Shown here in pieces: positions 35,603-37,923 of a stretch of 37,923 bases of DNA. Positions within the stretch are counted from its first letter, which is position 1. Each line of letters opens with the position of its first letter. Made by a program: the position numbers and the translations under genes. Below the pieces are notes generated by a model. It made no database searches, was not told the DNA's origin, and saw only the letters and a program-made list of their open reading frames with translations. Source of the DNA: Hypsibius dujardini (lineage: Eukaryota; Tardigrada; Eutardigrada; Parachela; Hypsibiidae); NCBI GenBank assembly GCA_001579985.1, contig LRSR01005271.1, positions 1-37,923 of the forward strand, given 5' to 3'.

Positions 35603-37923
35603 TTTAAATTAAATAAAAACTGATTAGTGGTGGTATATAGAGGGCGCTGTCTATGTTACCGAACCATGTACTAATTGATTATTTGATTTTGAACGCACTC
35701 ATCGATTGAATAAACGCAGACATATTTTTCCAACAAAACAAACATCTAATTAATTGATTAATTCACAGAAATGGTTACAGTGAAAAAAGTGCTGGAAACA
35801 CAAAGTACACTTGCACCAAGCGCATGTCAGAAAGTGAAATTTCGGACAAGTAGGACATGAACACTTCTCATTCTGCTTGGCAGCCTCGCTATCAAAACAG
35901 AATTGCGATGGAGTTTTGAATTCAAAGTGCTCATCGTTTTCAAAATATCCAGGATGGGACCAACCGACTTTCCACATATCTCGGAATTGGGGGCTGCTAA
36001 ATTGATTGTGAACCAGCGACTGCAGCTTCAAGACGGAGTTCCGTAGATGCATTTCACACTTGACGTCGTCCCGAAGAACCCAATCCCAAATCTTGCGAGC
36101 AAAATCTTTCTACATGCGAAAACCGTAGACATCAAGCGGCTGGCAGAGAGAGGTGGTTTTAGCTGAAACAGTGACGACTTGAACTTCCCGACCTTCCGGT
36201 GTGGCGTTGTTAAGCAGAGCTTGATTCTTGTAGGTTGACCAGGAGTCAATCAGGAGGACGGTTCGGTCACCCACATGTGGAAAGTAGACCTCTTTCAACC
36301 ACGTTTTCAGGTGGTCTTTCATCATCTTTCCGGATCGAGAGGCGGTCACGTAGATATTGGGCGCAGTGAAAAGATCTTTTTTCACAAGGGGACCAAAGTC
36401 GCCAGAAATTTCTTGCATCACGATGAATAGCGGTGATAGCAGTTTGCCGGTTGCGTCGATTGTGGGCATGATGGTGTAGGAATGAGTCATCTTGGATATG
36501 GACTGGACGCACACTTTCACTTTTTTCAAGCCTAAACAATAAAAAAGCACGACAGCCTATATAAATAAGATCTTACTATTTGTATACGTAGTAATAATAC
36601 AAACCGATGACAATGCTAATAATTAAATAAAATTAAAAGTACTACAGTAATAATAATGCTTACATATTACTACAGATGAAACACTGTCAATAGTAAGAAA
36701 AAATTAGAAGAAAAAACTGCGCAATCAATCAATCACATATTCTGAAGCAGCTACCATTAAAGGGATTTGCCTATCTCGACGCCGGAGCGTTCTGCCGGAA
36801 TGGAATTCATACTGAAAGCCACTTTGGTCTGCATTTAGCACACAATCGGGTCCGAATACTGCTATCAGCTCCTTGACGTTGTTTACGAAATTGGCTGCGG
36901 CGATGTAACGATCGGGTTCGTTGTCCACCATTTTCTTCGTCACGTAATCGGTGATTTTTCGGTCGGAGAGCTTGTTCAGACTTTTAAATTTTTGAATCCA
37001 GCCGTTAGAGACTTGAAAACTGTCCAGTCCAACTTCCGCCGAGGCCTTTCGAGCCCATTTCCGTAAATCGAAATTGTGGATGATGGCTAATTCCGTCTCA
37101 GCCTAAACAACCAATCAATCAAACTAGTGTGTGCTCGATCAACTTGTGCTCTCAAACATGATCAATGAATTAAGGAAAGAAATACCGAACCTTGTCGTAA
37201 GCGGCCTTCGTCATGTCGAAAATCCTGCGCATCTTTCCAAGACGCCCATATGGATCGAGTTGCTGTGACCACGTACGCAACATTTTCTCACCCTTCACCA
37301 ACTTGAATTTAACACGAACAGACGAGACGGAAAGATGTTTCTTTTTTCCGGATTTCCAATACTCCACGGCCTTCCTTTTGTAGTCTAAGGAGGGCGCATT
37401 ATTCCAGCCAGATCCTCGCTCCAGATTTCCAGCGTCGGGAGAAACCTCAAAAACTTCATGTGATGACGATTCCGGAGCCAGGCTGCCCAGATCGTCTGTG
37501 TCGAGCAGTCTATCGTCCAATTCACGCAAGTCTTCGTCTGTCACAGACACATCTTCTGGCAAACCGTTTTCATACACAATTTTGGTTTCGACAGTGTTCA
37601 TTTTAAACGTTAAGGCTTTAGATCGTAAAAAAAGAATGAGATTCGCAAATGGATTGCTGAAATGTTAGCTTTAATTATGGTAAAATACGGCAGAACGCAT
37701 ACGATGTGTCTTGACAACTTTACAATTCCGAAGAGATCAATCAATGATTTGAACGACTGACTCTGATGAGAGAGCATAGAACGATCAATCAACTCCGTTA
37801 ATTATGAGTTTGACTAAATTCATTTTTCTCTTCACGTAACTTAACAATCAATTAGTACATGGTTCGGTAACATAGACAGCACCTTCTATATACCACCACT
37901 AATCAGTTTTTATTTAATTTAAA
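35603..37923 (-). mobile_element. pogo/Tigger-like DNA transposon, reaching the window edge
   Basis: The left inverted end (35603-35680) and the right end (37846-37923) are reverse complements over 78 bp with two mismatches, starting TTTAAATTAAATAAAAACTG. The transposase lies between them on the minus strand. The repeat is still matching at the last base of the window, so the true right end and target duplication are unseen. Confidence 0.85.
35750..37601 (-). CDS. pogo/CENP-B-type DDE transposase, three exons, one in-frame TAG
   Basis: Cuts and joins the element at its ends. Exon 1 (37601-37191): acidic start, then an N-terminal helix-turn-helix region (DYKRKAVEYWK). Exon 2 (from 37102): CENP-B-like DNA-binding part with VSNGWIQKFKSLN, then the first catalytic Asp in VLNADQSGFQYEF. 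Exon 3 (36531-35750): MTHSYTIMPTID and LSPLFIVMQE, second Asp in VLLIDSWSTYKNQ, third Asp in LCQPLDVYGFR, then a Cys-rich tail (CSCPTCPKFHFLTCAWC) likely binding zinc. A TAG at 36110-36112 follows YGFRM; the frame is clean on both sides. The exon 2 to 3 phase is not resolved, so one boundary is wrong or shifted. Confidence 0.8.

Noticed and set aside
1-37923. CRISPR array, operon or bacterial features
   Set aside because: Repeats are tandem microsatellites without spacers, and genes have spliceosomal introns; nothing prokaryotic is present.
1-37923. A reassigned stop codon (TAG or TGA read as sense)
   Set aside because: TAA, TAG and TGA all appear as natural ends of frames here, and the interrupted frames mostly belong to transposons or decayed genes.

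Overview
The window is invertebrate animal nuclear DNA. Genes have GT-AG introns. One gene, on the minus strand at 27275-30863, is a confidently recognised heparan sulfate 2-O-sulfotransferase, an enzyme typical of metazoans. Introns and intergenic DNA are full of GACA/CTGT and AATC/GATT tetranucleotide arrays and small transposons. I cannot name the species; a nematode or another small invertebrate is possible, but nothing here decides it.

Layout. (1) 1-3950: exons of an unrecognised gene on the minus strand (449-1246), a possible inverted-repeat element with poly-C/poly-G tracts (about 1414-2279), a strong hairpin (2987-3047) and a GATT array. (2) 3955-17836: a complete 13.9-kb Ty3/gypsy-type LTR retroelement. 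It has 307-bp LTRs with no difference that I could see and a 4-bp TAAT target duplication. Its content is gag, a first retropepsin-like segment with a lost DTG, a second zinc knuckle, a second retropepsin, two C2H2 zinc fingers, RT, RNase H and integrase, then an env-like region in two frames, then three more open frames of unknown function. Two of those three begin with signal-peptide-like segments. A GACGG-rich tandem repeat lies between the second and third. (3) 18313-24036: an unrecognised multi-exon plus-strand gene whose introns carry a CTGT array and four inverted-repeat elements, one nested inside a hAT-type element. (4) 24037-27200: mostly non-coding, with arrays and two exon-like fragments. 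(5) 27275-30863: the HS2ST gene, five exons, 366 codons, all splice phases consistent. (6) 31396-32640: a small TA-flanked element beside a decayed BTB-BACK gene. (7) 33267-34034: 3' exons of an unrecognised minus-strand gene. (8) 34140-35290: a second, partly tandem copy of the region-1 exons. (9) 35409-35482: the first 74 bp of the same LTR family. (10) 35603 to the window end: a pogo/Tigger-like DNA transposon with 78-bp terminal inverted repeats and a minus-strand DDE transposase.

The most unusual object is the 13.9-kb retroelement. It looks recently inserted (matching LTRs), yet its RT lacks the palm motif A region, its integrase tail and env are frameshifted, and single in-frame stops interrupt gag and env. 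Either it was moved in trans by an intact relative, or some of the breaks are recoding or sequencing effects. Its tandem proteases, zinc fingers inside pol and several secreted-protein-like frames downstream of pol are the features most worth following up.
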